Shown in pieces: positions 1 through 11,512 of a DNA stretch of 64,000 nt. The DNA is from Leucaena leucocephala (taxonomy: Eukaryota > Streptophyta > Magnoliopsida > Fabales > Fabaceae), in NCBI GenBank assembly GCA_037074615.1, contig CM073560.1, positions 6,083,501 through 6,147,500 of the forward strand, given 5' to 3'. The notes below the pieces were generated by a model that was not told the DNA's origin, did no database searches, and saw nothing but the letters and a program-made list of their open reading frames with translations. The position numbers and the translations under genes were made by a program. Within the stretch, counting starts at the first letter, position 1. Every line of letters starts with the position of its first letter.

Positions 1-235
1 CTAAGAAGAATCAAGAGCAAGACGCATCACTTGGGTCCATATGCAATTGCACACCACCGTTTTCGTCGGTGACGCCTACATCGGAATCCCTGGCCGCCCT
101 CCATCTCAGTGGCCATTGAAGCGGTTCGCTCTGTATGGTTCATTCGAAGAGAGGAGGCGGGGGGAAGGAAGGGTTAGGTGGAGGGAGAGCGGGTAGGCGG
201 AGTGAGAGTGTTGAGGTGGGATTAATGGATTCCAG
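1..235. repeat. GC-richer segment duplicated at 40195-40425
   Basis: This edge segment matches 40195-40425 almost base for base, including a shared core reading gtgacgcctacatcggaatc and a purine-rich tract of GGAGG/GGGGAAGG. In the other copy it lies just upstream of a possible minus-strand first exon (39985-40182), so it may be a duplicated promoter or 5' flank; that exon would fall outside this window on the left. No reading frame is supported here. Confidence 0.6.
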
Positions 236-428
236 GTGGATATTAGTCAACTCAAAATTAACCTCTTAAATTTTGAGGTAAAATTGCTAGGTTTTTTAAT
301 ACTTTTAAAATAGTATTATTTTAAAAAAAATTTAGACAACTAATATTTTAGGATACAAATTTTTAGTGTAAAATTATATTTTAATTCTTATTATTTTGAT
401 GTTAGACAACAAAAAAATAAAATAATAA

Positions 429-1176
429 AAAATTATACTAAGATCTTAGGTCAAACATATAATAGCTAAACAATCTCAAAAGATTTTTAAATTATTAAAA
501 TATCTCTTGAATGTAAGGGTGAGAAAATGTAAATTGCTATTATCATTTTACTCTCACTTATTAATTGTCGCACTTGTCAATGCTCTCTCCCTCATTTGTT
601 ATTGAGAAATATTTACATATTATAAAAATGTTATATCGTCCGAAATCTATCTAATTAAAATATAATAATTTAATATATTTTAATTTTAATTATCTAATAA
701 TTTATATGAAATAATTTATATTTTATTTTATTTTCTTAAAAAAATAGATTTTTTAATTTAATTTAGATGATTTTTTATTTGTTCTAAATTAAAATATTTA
801 TTTTGCTTAAATAAAATAAATTATAAATTTTTTAGATAAATTATTAACTAATACAGTATGTAATTGTTAACCACTCTCTTATTAATTGGCGCACTCTCAC
901 AATCTTACTTGTCATTGCTCTCAGCCTAACTTGTTGCTTACTTCACTCACTGGCAATACTTTAACCTGACATGACACAGTTACTTGGCATTACTTGTGTG
1001 CTCACTTGTCAATGCTAGCAGAATTACACTCAATTGACAAGTGATGGTAAAATGATAATTGCATACTTTCCATCTCACAACTTTAGGGCTCCTGAGACCT
1101 TTTAATTATTTAGATTTTTTTTTGAGACTTTTCTGTTATCATTTGTCTTGGATGGAATTCTAGTGTGATTTTCTCC
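429..1176. repeat. Foldback/MITE-like element, copy A
   Basis: The left end (near aaaattatactaagatc) and right end (gaattctagtgtgattttc) are diverged forms of the family termini GGGAAAATTACACTAGGATYC and its reverse complement. The arms fold back over roughly 190 bp: the right arm read in reverse repeats the left arm, including blocks resembling aaataattaaaaagtccc and gagagatggtaaatatgcaa. There is no coding capacity. Other copies lie at 10727-11512, 30723-31163, 35399-35794 and 40609-47840 (interrupted), with left arms only at 21336 and 60653. Confidence 0.65.
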
Positions 1177-1310
1177 CCGTGATCTATCATCACCACCGGT
1201 CCCAAGAAATAGAATCTCGCCACGTCACGGAGTCCCTGCCCCCATCCTTTCGGCCTACATACCTCATGGATCATCGTAGGAGAACTTATTAAAGGGGGCA
1301 TGCTCAAAAT
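1177..1310. repeat. Repeated flank to the right of the foldback element
   Basis: A segment with the core aagaaatagaatctcgccac and a following cctttcggcc appears beside the right end of the foldback at five places: here, 11513-11665, 31164-31290, 35795-35920 and 47841-47950. Because element and flank travel together, these copies come from duplication of a larger chromosomal unit and not from five independent insertions. Confidence 0.6.
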
Positions 1311-1856
1311 TTTATTTCTTATTTAAATTTATTTATTTCTCTTTTTATTAAAAATGTTTTCTACTAATTTAATTTTTTTTGCTTCTTGTTTTTAATTGTT
1401 TCTAATTTCTTTATTAAAAAATTTCTAAATCATATTTTTGTTTTTTAAAAAAACATTATAGGTGTATTTTTCACAATTAATTTTGCCAAACATCTTGTAC
1501 TCATAATTTGTAAATCGGTACTTTTTTTAATATGCTAAGAGGACCAAAACGTCCAATACACCTAAACCATTTATTTTTTTAATAGAAATGAATTATACTT
1601 TCTCTTACCGTTATTATAAAACATTTAAAATTGATCAAAGATAATTTTCCTCTTTACATAATTCATTTAAAATTTAAAAAAAAATCTCAAACAACCTTTC
1701 TTTAATTCTGATAAATATTAAATACAAGTTTGAATTTACTTTCAAGAAGCAGCATGTTTCTGTTGAGGAGGTTCAATGTGTTCATCATGCCTCCACTCAT
1801 TAGAATTAGTAGTTTTGTGTAGGCTGCTGATATCTTTCACACAACCTGGTAGTGAA
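1311..1856. other. AT-rich spacer
   Basis: Strongly AT-rich sequence. I see no credible reading frame, RNA gene or terminal-repeat structure. Confidence 0.5.
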
Positions 1857-2021
1857 TTTTAAAGTATTACAATGATAATAACAATAAGAGGTTGTTTTAG
1901 AATAAATAATATATACAAAATTCACCTTAAGTATATAAGTTTATTTTAAATAAAAAGCTCACGTGACATAGATCGGATAGAAATTTATATTTTTGTTAGC
2001 GAAAGGGCAGAATTGTACCAA

Positions 2022-2201
2022 TTTAAATACTTTAGGGTGCTAGTCGTACCTCCAAAATTAGTTCAGGGTACTAATTATATTATTAAATATTTTAGGGTAC
2101 TGGTCGCACCTCCTAAATTAATTCATGGTGCTAATTGCACCCTTAAATATTTTAGGGTGCTAATTGCTCCTCTAAAATTAGTTCAGGGTACTAGATGCAC
2201 A
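2022..2201. repeat. Three-copy 60-bp tandem repeat
   Basis: Three consecutive units of exactly 60 bp, each containing variants of tttagggtgctaattgcacc followed by aaattagttcagggtact. As 60 is a multiple of three, the plus strand reads as a repeated 20-residue unit, but no start context, splice sites or homologue support translation. Similar AT-rich blocks flank the array on both sides (about 1860-1915 and 2205-2345) and recur near 23290-23465. Confidence 0.75.
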
Positions 2202-2770
2202 TTTACCCTAATAACAATAAGAGGTTGTTTTAGAATAAATAATATAAAAAAAATTCCCCTTAAGTATATGAAGCTAAGTATAAAAGTCTATTCCAAAATA
2301 TAAAAATAGAAAGCAAAATGAGATGAGTAACGAAATAGATTGTGGGGTAGAGGTACATAAATTTTGAATATATTAGCTAGATAAGAATTGGTGAAGTATC
2401 CTTCCTCTTCTTATACATTATATGGAGATATATGGGGAAATGAAGGATCTATTTCTTTCTGTGACAAACTCAAATGCTATAATATGGAGATATAAGTGGA
2501 ATGCTATATGGCTTAATGTTAAACGAACCCTCAAATCATGAACTTACTATGTTAAGGGGTTCATCTTCTTATGTGGAAGCATCCATATTTGTTTCATACA
2601 ACTTGCCATCTATAAGTGAAACGAAAAAGAAATCTTTATTATTATAATTATTATGAAAGAGAAACCTTCAATAGTCGTTCATTCATCTAATTAAATGATA
2701 TTATAAAAGAATGGCGATAACACCCTACCTTGGTCACCCCTCTAGAAATCCGAACTTTGAAAAGGATCAG

Positions 2771-4746
2771 TGTCACGTCCTGAAATTTGAACTGTGACTG
2801 GCACAGAATATGAATAAATTTACATTCCTTAAGCCTTAAACTTTGAATAAAACATTTAACCATTTACCAAAATAATACGAAACCAGAACTTTATTTATAA
2901 GTTAGGTGGAGCATCTAACCCTTTAGCAAAATAATACATGTATTTCTGAAAATATAATTACTTCAAAAGTCGACGTGCCAAAACAATTATTTCGGATCAA
3001 ATGTGAGGCTCTGCACTGCTCAGCTGGAGGAATAGGGTCAACTGCACTATCTGAAGCCAAATAATCTACTCGTGAATAACGTCCCAAAAATAAATTTGAA
3101 ATGTAAAAATAAATAATTTCAGCATGTTTAAGAATAAATCATAATATTTCATAATTCAATGCAATTGTTTCAATAAACATCATTTCATGAAAGTAAACAC
3201 TTTACTTCATAAAAACATTTCTAAGACAACCATTTCAAATCAATCACTTCTCCGTAGGATTTCAACAATAATTTATTTTCAGTACCTTTAAACATAAATC
3301 GTATAGTTTTGTAATTCAAAACGAATAACTCGGTAAACATTTTCTTTTCAGAAAACCTTTAAAACAATAGTTTCAAAATAGCTATTTTTCCGTAGGACTT
3401 CAACAGAACGAAACAGGCGTGGACACACAGTCCACGAGGGTAACTAACCAATCATGCATGGACACGCAGTCCACGAGGGGTAACTAACCAATCATGCATG
3501 GCTCAAGGCCACGAAACAGGCGCAGGTACAAGACCTACGAATAACATGCATGAGTACGAGACCCACGAATGTCCGTCGAGCTCGGGTTTAACCATGGTGC
3601 ACCAAGGACTAACAGTACTGCTGTTAGTAACCAGCGTTCTGTATTCCGTCCTCTAAAACCTTTCAAACATGTATGGGGGCCATTTAACATTCAATAATCA
3701 TAACATCTTTCAATGCATCACTTTCGATTAAAATCATTCATAATCATGAAACATTCCCCCATCATGAACATTTTCGATAAATCCTCAAAACATATTTGTC
3801 AATCCATATGAACAAGTATGCAATAATAAAATATCTATTTTCAAAATTATGAATTCATATGCTTGCTTTTTCTTAAATCATGCTGAAATTAACTTTTGAC
3901 TAAAATGTCAAATAAACATATAAAGTCATAAGTTCACAACTCTTTTCTCATAAATCATGCTAAAATTCACATTTAATAAATATATCAAAAACTGATTATA
4001 TTTAAAAATCCCAAAGTTTAGAGACGTTATTCACTCACCTGCGATACTCCAATTTAACTTACTATTACTCTACGCTTCAAAATATCATCTTTCCTTTATT
4101 TCCCTCCGGTGGTTGACGACACTGCAAAGCTTCTCTTCTTCCTTCTCCGGCGTTGACGCAATCGTTGCTCTGAAATTCCCTTCAATGTCGGCAACGACCT
4201 TCGCTTCGTCATCACTCTACACTGCTCGTGCTCTGCTCCTCTCTTGTTCTGGTTTTCTCCTTTCTCTCTCTCACTCTCCCTCTGCAATTTCACTCACGGT
4301 AGAAAAATTGAAATGGGGAAGGAATGCTCCAGACTTAAAGGCGACGGCTGCAGATCTACCGTGCTGTGTACTCCATTCCCGCGCCGCTCGCTGGCTCAAC
4401 CTTCCCCTCACGCAGCGCTGTAGTTCACCCACTCTGCGAGTGACGGGACGACGCAGCAAGGAAACTGAGGAAAGGAGACGGGAATTTCACAGAAAAGGAA
4501 AATGAGGAAAAGGGGAGTCGGGGTTAGGTGAAATGGGCAGGGGCAAAATGGTAATTTCGAGCCCCTAAAATAAAAAGAAAAATCCCCAAAGGCTGTAGGC
4601 GCTGGGAATCGAACCGTAGACCAGTTGCTTTGCGTCTCAGTCTCTGACCACTACGCTAACCCAACCTCTTTGAAATTTTACTATAATAAAATATATTTAT
4701 TAAATATTTTAATTATATATATTATTATTTTTTTCAGGTTATTACA
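2771..4746. mobile_element. Solo LTR (Gypsy-type) inside TNL-1 exon 5
   Basis: A 1,976-bp insertion with TG...CA ends (TGTCACGTCC ... GGTTATTACA), flanked by the 5-bp duplication atcag at 2766-2770 and 4747-4751. Removing it rejoins the TNL C-JID exon. The same element with a different duplication occurs at 55732-57881. There is no internal region, primer-binding site or polymerase, so a solo LTR formed by LTR-LTR recombination is the simplest reading. Internal short repeats around tccacgagggtaactaacca are present. Reading frames inside it (for example around 4113-4505) are not conserved as genes. Read on the minus strand, it starts TGTAATAACC, a common start for plant Ty3/Gypsy LTRs. Confidence 0.75.
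4603..4662 (-). promoter_or_regulatory. tRNA-like A/B-box pair near one end of the solo LTR
   Basis: On the minus strand, GGGTTAGCGTAGTGGTC resembles an RNA polymerase III A box and GGTTCGATTCCC is a near-perfect B box about 30 bp downstream. The second copy of the element keeps a comparable pair at about 57725-57800. The spacing fits a tRNA-like head, but no complete cloverleaf was found, so this is not called a tRNA gene. Confidence 0.4.
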
Positions 4747-6345
4747 ATCAGTGAATCGGATATTTTCCATATTGGTCCATTCATCTCTGATTACATAGAT
4801 TCCACTCTCTTTTGCATCATCTTCGTAATGAAAAATCTGACAAATCGTTGCATGAGTCCATTGATCTTCTTCAAATGATTTTATATTGAAATCCCACATA
4901 TGATCCCAAAAATATCCTGCCCGCCCAATAAAGGACTTGTTTTTATGTGCCATTTCATTATTTATGAACACTTCTGTTTGGACCCTAGACTCAAACTCAT
5001 CAAACTCCCGTGGTTCAAGAATAGCACAAACACAAAGAGATGGGAAGAAGTAGCCACGAAACCAAAAAGAAATGGAAGGTCATTTGCTACAGTGATCGAA
5101 CCATTCTGGGGTGCTTCTTCCCGGCACATTAACATATGCTTTATGGGCCACATACCAAGGACCATGAGAAACACAAGGTTGATCGTTGATCACTACTGTA
5201 GATGCAAGTAAGTCCTGTGAATCAAAAGAGAAATGTTGAGAAACATAAAAAAAATGAAGTCCTATATACTCAATGGATGTCAATATCAGAAAACAGAGAT
5301 AGAAATTGACATTACTCAGCAATAACTTTCTGGACTCTGAACTCAACGATGTGCAATCTACTGCCGTCAATCGTTCTATGCTAGGTGGGACCTTTTCCAC
5401 TTGTATTAGATTCTCGCACTCATCTAGCACAAGATCAACCAATTTTTGACAATCTTCTATACATGCGGGCAAAATTATGAAATCACTGTGCGTCAAGTCC
5501 AAAGAAACAACATTGGAGAATGATGTAACATAAATTTGAAGGTTCTCATTGGATATATTACAACTAAAGAGACGAAGATTCCTTATGTATGGACATATTG
5601 TTGACCTAACATCCATAAGCAACTCCTCACATTCTTCAATCGTGATAGATTGAAGTTCGGCCAACGACGAAATGCTACTTGGTAGCTTCATTGACCTTCC
5701 AATGTGCCGTTCAATCTCAACCTCTTCAAGTTTAGTAAGATTTTCAATTGATCGTGGCAATTGATTTATACCAGTTCCACTCAATTGCAAATATGATATT
5801 TTCATTTCCCTGGCTACTATTTCTGGAAAGTAATTCAGATTCGAGCAATTCTCAATATCCAAATAATGAAGAGAGTGTGTATTCATTTCGCTTGGAAAAG
5901 TCTTAAGCTGGGTACAGTAACTTACATCCAAGATTTCAAGTTTTGGTAATTGTCCAATCGAATTATCAATTTCAATCAAATTTTTGCTATTGCGAAGCCA
6001 TAACTCTTTTAAACTTGAGAGGCCAGATACATTAGGTATCTGCCTAATATACTCGCAGCCCCCAAAGTTCAAAACACTTGCATTCTGCATTATCTGTAAA
6101 AACCAAAACATATAAAAAGGTCTAATCAAGCAAATGATCAAATACAAGCTAGCAAACCAAAAAAATACACGTAAGATTGGGGATTCTTAGCTTGCCTTGC
6201 TAATTGTTTGCATTGAACTGAAATTACTATTTGCCACGTCGAATTCAGTAAGATCCGTTGGATGAAAACCACATGGCAGATTTAATGAAGGATATCCTCT
6301 CCATCTCAATAGTGCTAAACTATTAGGGACATATATAGGACCTTG

Positions 6346-7140
6346 TCAATCGAGTCGACCTTCAAAGTTCTCCTGATCAGCCCTCCAATCTTATGAAGGC
6401 TCTTTGTATTAAAGAACTCTAGAGGAAGGAGGGGGATGCGAACCCAGGCTGTTATCTTCTTATGAATCTCAGTTGCCCAAGGGTTAAAATTGGGGCGCTA
6501 TTATTACACAAGCAAGTAATGATCAGCCACCATCCATGGGCCTTCACAATACACGTAATTCAGATCCTCATCATTCTTAAAAGACATAACAGAGTAACCA
6601 TTATCAATGTCTCTAGTCTCAAAAGGCTTTCTAGTTTTCCATAGCCGTTTGAGACATGTCTTCATTCTCCACAAAGGAATCTTCTTGCCCAGGATCCAGA
6701 TAATCAATAATTTCCTCCAAGGGGAACAACATCACTCATATTCCTCCTTGGTGACCACCAAAGTGGGGATTCCGTCCTCTCCCTCAGCCTTCGGATTACT
6801 CTTGCCCTTCATCCCTTGTTCCTTCTCACTTTCGTCCCCAAAAGATTCTTTCAAGCCTTCAATGTACTCCTTCCAGGCATCTTCAAACCCCGAACTCCCA
6901 CGTGACTCAAAAGGAAGAGGTTTAGGGTTGGCATCAATTAGCTTATCCTTGTAGGAAAGGGTCTTCCCTCTCTTAGCCTCCACCTCTACTTGCTCCTCTC
7001 TCCCATCTGAAGCCTGTTTAGTCTTTTTATTCTGGTCTCTATCTTCTTCATCCTCCCTTGCTCCCCTGATCATTTCTCTAACCACGTCTCTCTCACTCTC
7101 TCTTTAGCACCAAAAAAAAAATCCTTGGGGGCATTTTCGC
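6346..7140 (-). mobile_element. L1-type LINE fragment (ORF1 N-terminal region, DUF4283-like)
   Basis: Minus-strand frames encode a charged N-terminal region (7085-6732) and then, in another frame, LWKTRKPFETRDIDNGYSVM followed by a CEGPWMVADHYLLV-type motif (6707-6504). Known family: this pattern (LW...F...D..NG...V.F, GPW...D) is the DUF4283 domain at the start of plant L1 ORF1 proteins. It is broken by a frame change and stop. The piece abuts TNL-1 exon 3 at about 6345 and lacks ORF2 and the 3' end. This is the reverse of normal 5' truncation, so a later deletion or rearrangement is inferred. Confidence 0.65.
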
Positions 7141-7487
7141 TAGAACCAACTTTAACACTTCATTCTTTTCAGTTTTCACTCCTGTGAGATATCTCTCTCT
7201 TGCTTTACTCTTCTATTAAGATTTGCTCTCCCTATTCTTTGTTTTACTTTTTACTATAAGAAAATATTTTATCGTCAGTTAAATAAATTTTTTAATTTAA
7301 AAGTAATTTAAAGTGGCATGAGCTTATAACTTCTTATAAATGTAGTGTTATATGACTTTTGCCCCCAATTTCATTCACTTGTGAAATAATTCAAATATTG
7401 AGTATATCACTAAACACTATATGGTATTAGATAAATGTAAAAAATAATTCAATATGCTAATAGTTTAAAATGTTAGATTAACTCTAA
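7141..7487. other. Spacer
   Basis: No gene seen. The segment from about 7260 to 7487 is related to 29010-29320, which represents the same locus without the MITE that follows. Confidence 0.5.
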
Positions 7488-7763
7488 CCCCTTGTTTGGA
7501 TTGAGAGAAAATGAGGGAGAAAAAAAATTATAAGAGAAAATGGGGAGGGAGACAAGTTTTCTCTTATTTGGAGAAGGGAAAAAGTGGGAGGAGATAAAAG
7601 TTAGGGAGAAAATAAAGTGAGACACGCCCCCATTTTAAAAAGTTTATTTTACAATCATACCCTTGCACTCCATTTTAACCATTTCATTTTAATATTATAT
7701 TTTTAGTATTTATTAATAATGTTGGATAATAATATAATTGATTTATTTTTATTATTACATTTA

Positions 7764-10102
7764 CAACAACAACAACAAAGCCTTTTCCCATTAAGTGGGG
7801 TCGGTTACATGGATCATACGACGCCATTGTGCTCTGTCAAAAACTAAATTTTTGGATAGGTTATTGACCAGGAGATCCCGCTCAATGACCTTGTTGAGCG
7901 TTTTCTTTGGCCTTCCTCACCGAACTCCAATCCGTTTGTTCCATTCTCCTCACCGGCGCATCCCTTGGCCTTCTTTTTACGTGTCCAAACCATCTAAGAC
8001 GGTTCTCCACTATTTTCTCCTCAATAGGTGCCACTCCAACTCTTCCCCGTATTTGTTCATTGCGAATCTTATCTTTTCTTGTATGCCCACACATCCATCT
8101 CAACATCCTCATCTCGGCTACCCCAATTTTATGCTCTTGTTGTCCTTTTAAAGCCTAACATTCACTTCCATAAAACATTGCTGGTCTTATAGCAGTACGA
8201 TAAAACTTTTCTTTTACTTTATCTGGTACTTTTCGATCACATATAATCCCAGTAGCCTTTCTCCATTTAAACCACCCAGCCTGAATTCTATGATTAACAT
8301 CCTCCAAAATTTCACCATCTTTCTGTATAATTGATCCCAAATATTTGAACTTATCTATTTGTGGAATAACTTGATCTCCTAATCTGACCTCCAAGATACT
8401 TCTAACTTGCCTCTTAGAAAAATTACAATGCATGTATTCAGTCTTACTTCTACTCATACGAAAACCCTTCGACTCTAAAGTATTTCTCCATAACTCAAGT
8501 TTAAAATTAATCTCTTCTCTTGACTCCGCCATAAGAACTATATCGTCCGCAAAAAGCATGCACTTGGGGATTTCATCTTGAATACGCTTAGTTAGAACAT
8601 CCACTACCAGATTAAATAAATAAGGACTCAATGATGATCCCTGATGTAGACCAATCTTTATGGAAAAATCCTTTGTTTCGCCCCCAGACGTTCTTACAGT
8701 AGTAGTTACCCCGTCATACATATCTTTTATTGCTTTGATATATGCCATGCGCACACCTTTCTTTTCTAAAGCTTTCCAAAGCACCTCCCTTGGCACTCGA
8801 TCATACGCTTTTTCTAAGTCAATGAAGACCAAATGCAAATCTCTTCTTTTGGTCCGGTACCTTTCCATTAACCCCCTTAATAAATAAATCTCCTCCATTA
8901 TAGACCTACCGGGTATGAAACCACACTGATTCTCCGTAATATCAGTCTCTAATCTCAACCTGTGTTCAATTACCTTTTCCCATAACTTCATAGTGTGACT
9001 CATAAGCTTTATCCCTCTATAATTTGCACAATTTTGAATATCTCCTTTATTTTTATAAATAGGAACTAAAGTACTTTTCCTCCAATCATCGGGCATTTTC
9101 TTAGAACTTAATATCACATTAAATAGTTTAGCAAGCCACACCACCCCCGTTTCGCCTAAACACTTCCAAACTTCAATAGGAATACCGTCAAGTCCAACCG
9201 CTTTACTATTTTCCATTTTCTTAAGCGCCTCTTTAACCTCGCCAATACGGATCCTACAGTAAAATGCCAAATTTGGTTCAACTTCTCGTGATAAATCTCC
9301 TATCTCATAACTCGACCCTCCTCCCTCGTCTTTAAACAATTTGTAAAAATAGGTCTCCCACCGTTCTTTAATATCACCATCTGCAACCAAGATCTTGCCT
9401 TCTTCATCCTTAATACATCGTACTTGATCCAAATCCCTCGATTTCCTTTCCCTGTCTCTTGCAATCTTATAAATCTTTCATTCTCCCGACTTTGTCCCTA
9501 ACTTCTTATAAAATTCCTCAAAAGCTTTAGAACGAGCCGCACTCACCGCCTTCTTCATTTCCTTCTTAGCTAAACGATATTTTTCCCAATTTTCAGTATT
9601 ATCACATAAGTGTATAGCCTTGAAACAGTCTCTCTTGTTCTTAACTTTCTCTTGCACGTCCTCGTTCCACCACCAAGTCTCCTTATCTTGTCGACCAAAA
9701 CCTTTAGATTCTCCCAAAATTACTTTAGCAACTGTTTGGACTTTTTCAGCCATTTCCTTCCACATGATATTAGTATTTTCCTGCACCTCCCAAACCCCTT
9801 CATTTAACATAGTTCTTTTAAAAGTTTCCCTCTTCTCCCCCTTTAACTACCACCACTTAACTCTTGTGTTTAAAGCATGTTGGTGCTTCTCCTTACTGCA
9901 CTTAAAACGCACGTCAAGGGCCATTAACCTGTGCTGGGTTGTCACTCCGTCCCCTGTAATCACTTTACAATTTGTATAAAGTCTTCTGTCATGACTCCTT
10001 ACTAAAAAGAAAACAATCTGTGACCTATGAACGCCACTCTTGTAAGTGATCAAGTGCTCTTCCCGCTTTTTAAAGTATGTGTTGACAATCTTAAAATCTT
10101 AC
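7764..10102 (-). mobile_element. 5'-truncated RTE-clade LINE
   Basis: A 2,339-bp insertion flanked by a perfect 20-bp target-site duplication, tatttttattattacattta (7744-7763 and 10103-10122). On the minus strand it ends in a (TTG)n tail, as RTE elements do. It encodes the C-terminal end of an apurinic endonuclease (about 10053-9847), a connector (9810-9478), reverse transcriptase (9432-8155) and a C-terminal region (8112-7882). The 5' part of the endonuclease is absent, so it was truncated on insertion. The intact duplication suggests a fairly recent event. Confidence 0.9.
7882..10053 (-). pseudogene. RTE-type endonuclease/reverse transcriptase, broken
   Basis: The reverse transcriptase part (9432-8155, 425 codons) shows the palm motifs: NYRGIKLMSHTMKLWEKVIE, the QCGFIPGRS block, FIDLEKAYDRVPRE (catalytic Asp), GLHQGSSLSPYLF and the MLFADDIVL box with the catalytic FADD. 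Upstream pieces carry endonuclease-like SGVHRSQIVFFLV and TTQHRLMALDV. The reading frame changes or stops between the pieces (near 9830, 9450 and 8150) and the N-terminal endonuclease is missing, so no autonomous protein is expected. The parent product would nick the target and prime reverse transcription there. Confidence 0.88.
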
Positions 10103-10503
10103 TATTTTTATTATTACATTTATTTCAAAAAATTATTCAGTTTTTATTTTTTCCTATATAAATTACATTTTTTTGAAAAAAAAAGGATATTTGATTTTTA
10201 AATATAATAATATGGATATATATTTATCAAATAATTTGATCTTAAATTGTTGGATGATGATAATTTTTATATGAATTTTTCATTATGATATTTAATTTAA
10301 TTTTAAATTTGATATATTTTCATATAAGTGCAAGAGTATTTCAGTCATTTAGTTATTTGTATGTTTTTTCTCCTCCTTATTTTTTCTCATTCATACAAAT
10401 AATAGAAGAGATGATAATATCTTCTTTCCAATTCTCCCTTCTCTTTATCTTCTCTCATCCTTTTTTTTTCTCTCAACTTTTCTTCATATTCAAACAGAGC
10501 ATA

Positions 10504-10726
10504 TACGTTGGGAAAAAAGAGAGGCTAAAGTTGCTGCATTAACAAAAATTCGAGTGTATAAAAAAAACCAAAAGTTCAAGTATTGGACACGTTAGCGTCT
10601 AACAAGGATAAATAGCTTTGAAACTTCGTCGCGAAAAAAGACAGACTTGACTAAACTTTCTCCTCAAAATTGCTTTATTCTATTGACGTCAAACACCCAA
10701 AAAAAAGAAAAAGGTAATATGTCATC
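10504..10726. repeat. Repeated segment to the left of the foldback element
   Basis: Contains ggacacgttag...caa and a following gaaacttcgtcgcgaa block that recur with changes at about 30570-30722, 35248-35398, 39580-39640, 21215-21335 and 60545-60652, always just left of a foldback arm or its relic. It is part of the larger duplicated unit; no coding content. Confidence 0.5.
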
Positions 10727-11512
10727 GGGAAAATCACACTAAGATTCCAGCCAAGAAAAATAATAAGAGAAAATGACCCAAAAATCTCTAAAAAAATAGA
10801 AAATTATAAATTGAAACTCTAATATTTATAATAGCACATAGATATTAGGTTCCATTATAGCATTTAGAAGCTGTAGGTGAAAGGACTAAAATACACATCT
10901 TCTCTTTTCTCTCTCTATCGTTCTTTAGAACCTAAAAATTGTAGCATGAGTCCCAATTTATAAATATTAAAGTCCCAATTTAAATTTTCACCCAGAACTT
11001 TAAAATACTATAATGAACCCTCAAATCTATATGTCATTTATAAATATTAGAGTATCAATTTAAATTTTTTTATTTTTCAAAGTCTTTTTGAGTCATTTCC
11101 AAATAAGAACAGAAAAGTTTCAAGAGATTTTTAACTAATTAAAACATCCCATGGGACTTGAGGGTAATAGATTGTAAACATGTAATTACTACGTTAATGT
11201 GGCAGCATAACTTATCAATGCTCTCCCCCTCTCACTTTTTATTTACTTCACTTTCACTTGCCAATGCTCCCACACTCGCTTGTCACTTGTTGATATAATC
11301 ACTTATCATTTACATGCATGCTCACTTGTCAATACTAACACAGCCATTTGTCAATTCCCCTACACGCTCAATTGACAAGTGATAGTAGGATGGTAATTTC
11401 ATATTTACCATCTCTCAGTCTCATGTCCTATGAGGCTTTTTAATTATTTAAAAATTTTATGGGACTTTTTGGTTATTATTTATGTTGTATTGAATCCTAG
11501 TGTGATTTTCCC
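10727..11512. repeat. Foldback/MITE-like element, copy B, with a nested MITE
   Basis: Termini gggaaaatcacactaagatt and, inverted, gggaaaatcacactaggatt. The arms pair over about 190 bp apart from the nested insertion at 10769-11106. The flanking sequences tatgtcatc (left) and tctatcatt (right) could be remnants of a 9-bp target duplication, which would fit a Mutator-like origin, but this is weak. Confidence 0.7.
10769..11106. mobile_element. MITE nested in foldback copy B
   Basis: A roughly 340-bp insertion splits the left arm of the foldback. Its own ends are inverted repeats of about 90 bp: the left holds aaactctaatatttataa and ttccattatag; the right, reversed, gives actctaatatttataaatg and ttcattatagt. 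A short direct repeat, aataag, lies at both outer edges. Other copies of the foldback lack this insert. Confidence 0.65.

Larger units (their letters stand above)
2548..6345 (-). pseudogene. TNL-1: truncated TIR-NB-LRR copy (LRR and C-JID exons)
   Basis: Only the 3' half of a TNL remains. Partial exon 3 (LRR start, 6196 to about 6345) ends at a GC donor. Exon 4 (LRRs, 5311-6093) is open and 783 nt long, as in TNL-3. Exon 5 (C-terminal jelly-roll/Ig-like C-JID domain, starting at 5214) has the diagnostic PEWFDHCSK motif, but the next codon is TGA where the paralogues read GGA. Exon 5 is then cut by a solo LTR (2771-4746) and resumes at 2770; linker exon 6 follows (2548-2609). TIR, NB-ARC and the protease exons of TNL-2 and TNL-3 are missing. 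The 5' side is replaced by an L1 fragment. The copy is dead by the stop, two insertions and loss of both ends. Confidence 0.85.
7488..10503. mobile_element. Tourist-like MITE carrying a nested RTE LINE
   Basis: The left end ccccttgtttggattgagag and the right end, reverse complement gctctgtttgaatatgaag, are inverted and both sides carry purine-rich gagaaaa blocks. The related sequence near 29317 reads straight through from ctctaa to the flank on the other side, so it is an empty site. The G/C-CTTGTTTGG terminus is typical of PIF/Harbinger-related Tourist MITEs. Without the LINE at 7764-10102 the MITE is about 680 bp. Exact ends are uncertain by a few bases. Confidence 0.6.

Noticed and set aside
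2013..2303. Plus-strand frame with a repeated 20-residue unit
   Set aside because: It is the translation of a 60-bp DNA tandem repeat; no promoter, splice or homology support.
4113..4505. 130-codon plus-strand frame with several overlapping frames
   Set aside because: Lies inside the solo LTR, is Ser/Arg/Leu-rich from base composition, and is not kept in the sister copy.
4646..4662. tRNA gene on the minus strand
   Set aside because: A and B boxes are present but no full cloverleaf or acceptor stem can be built.
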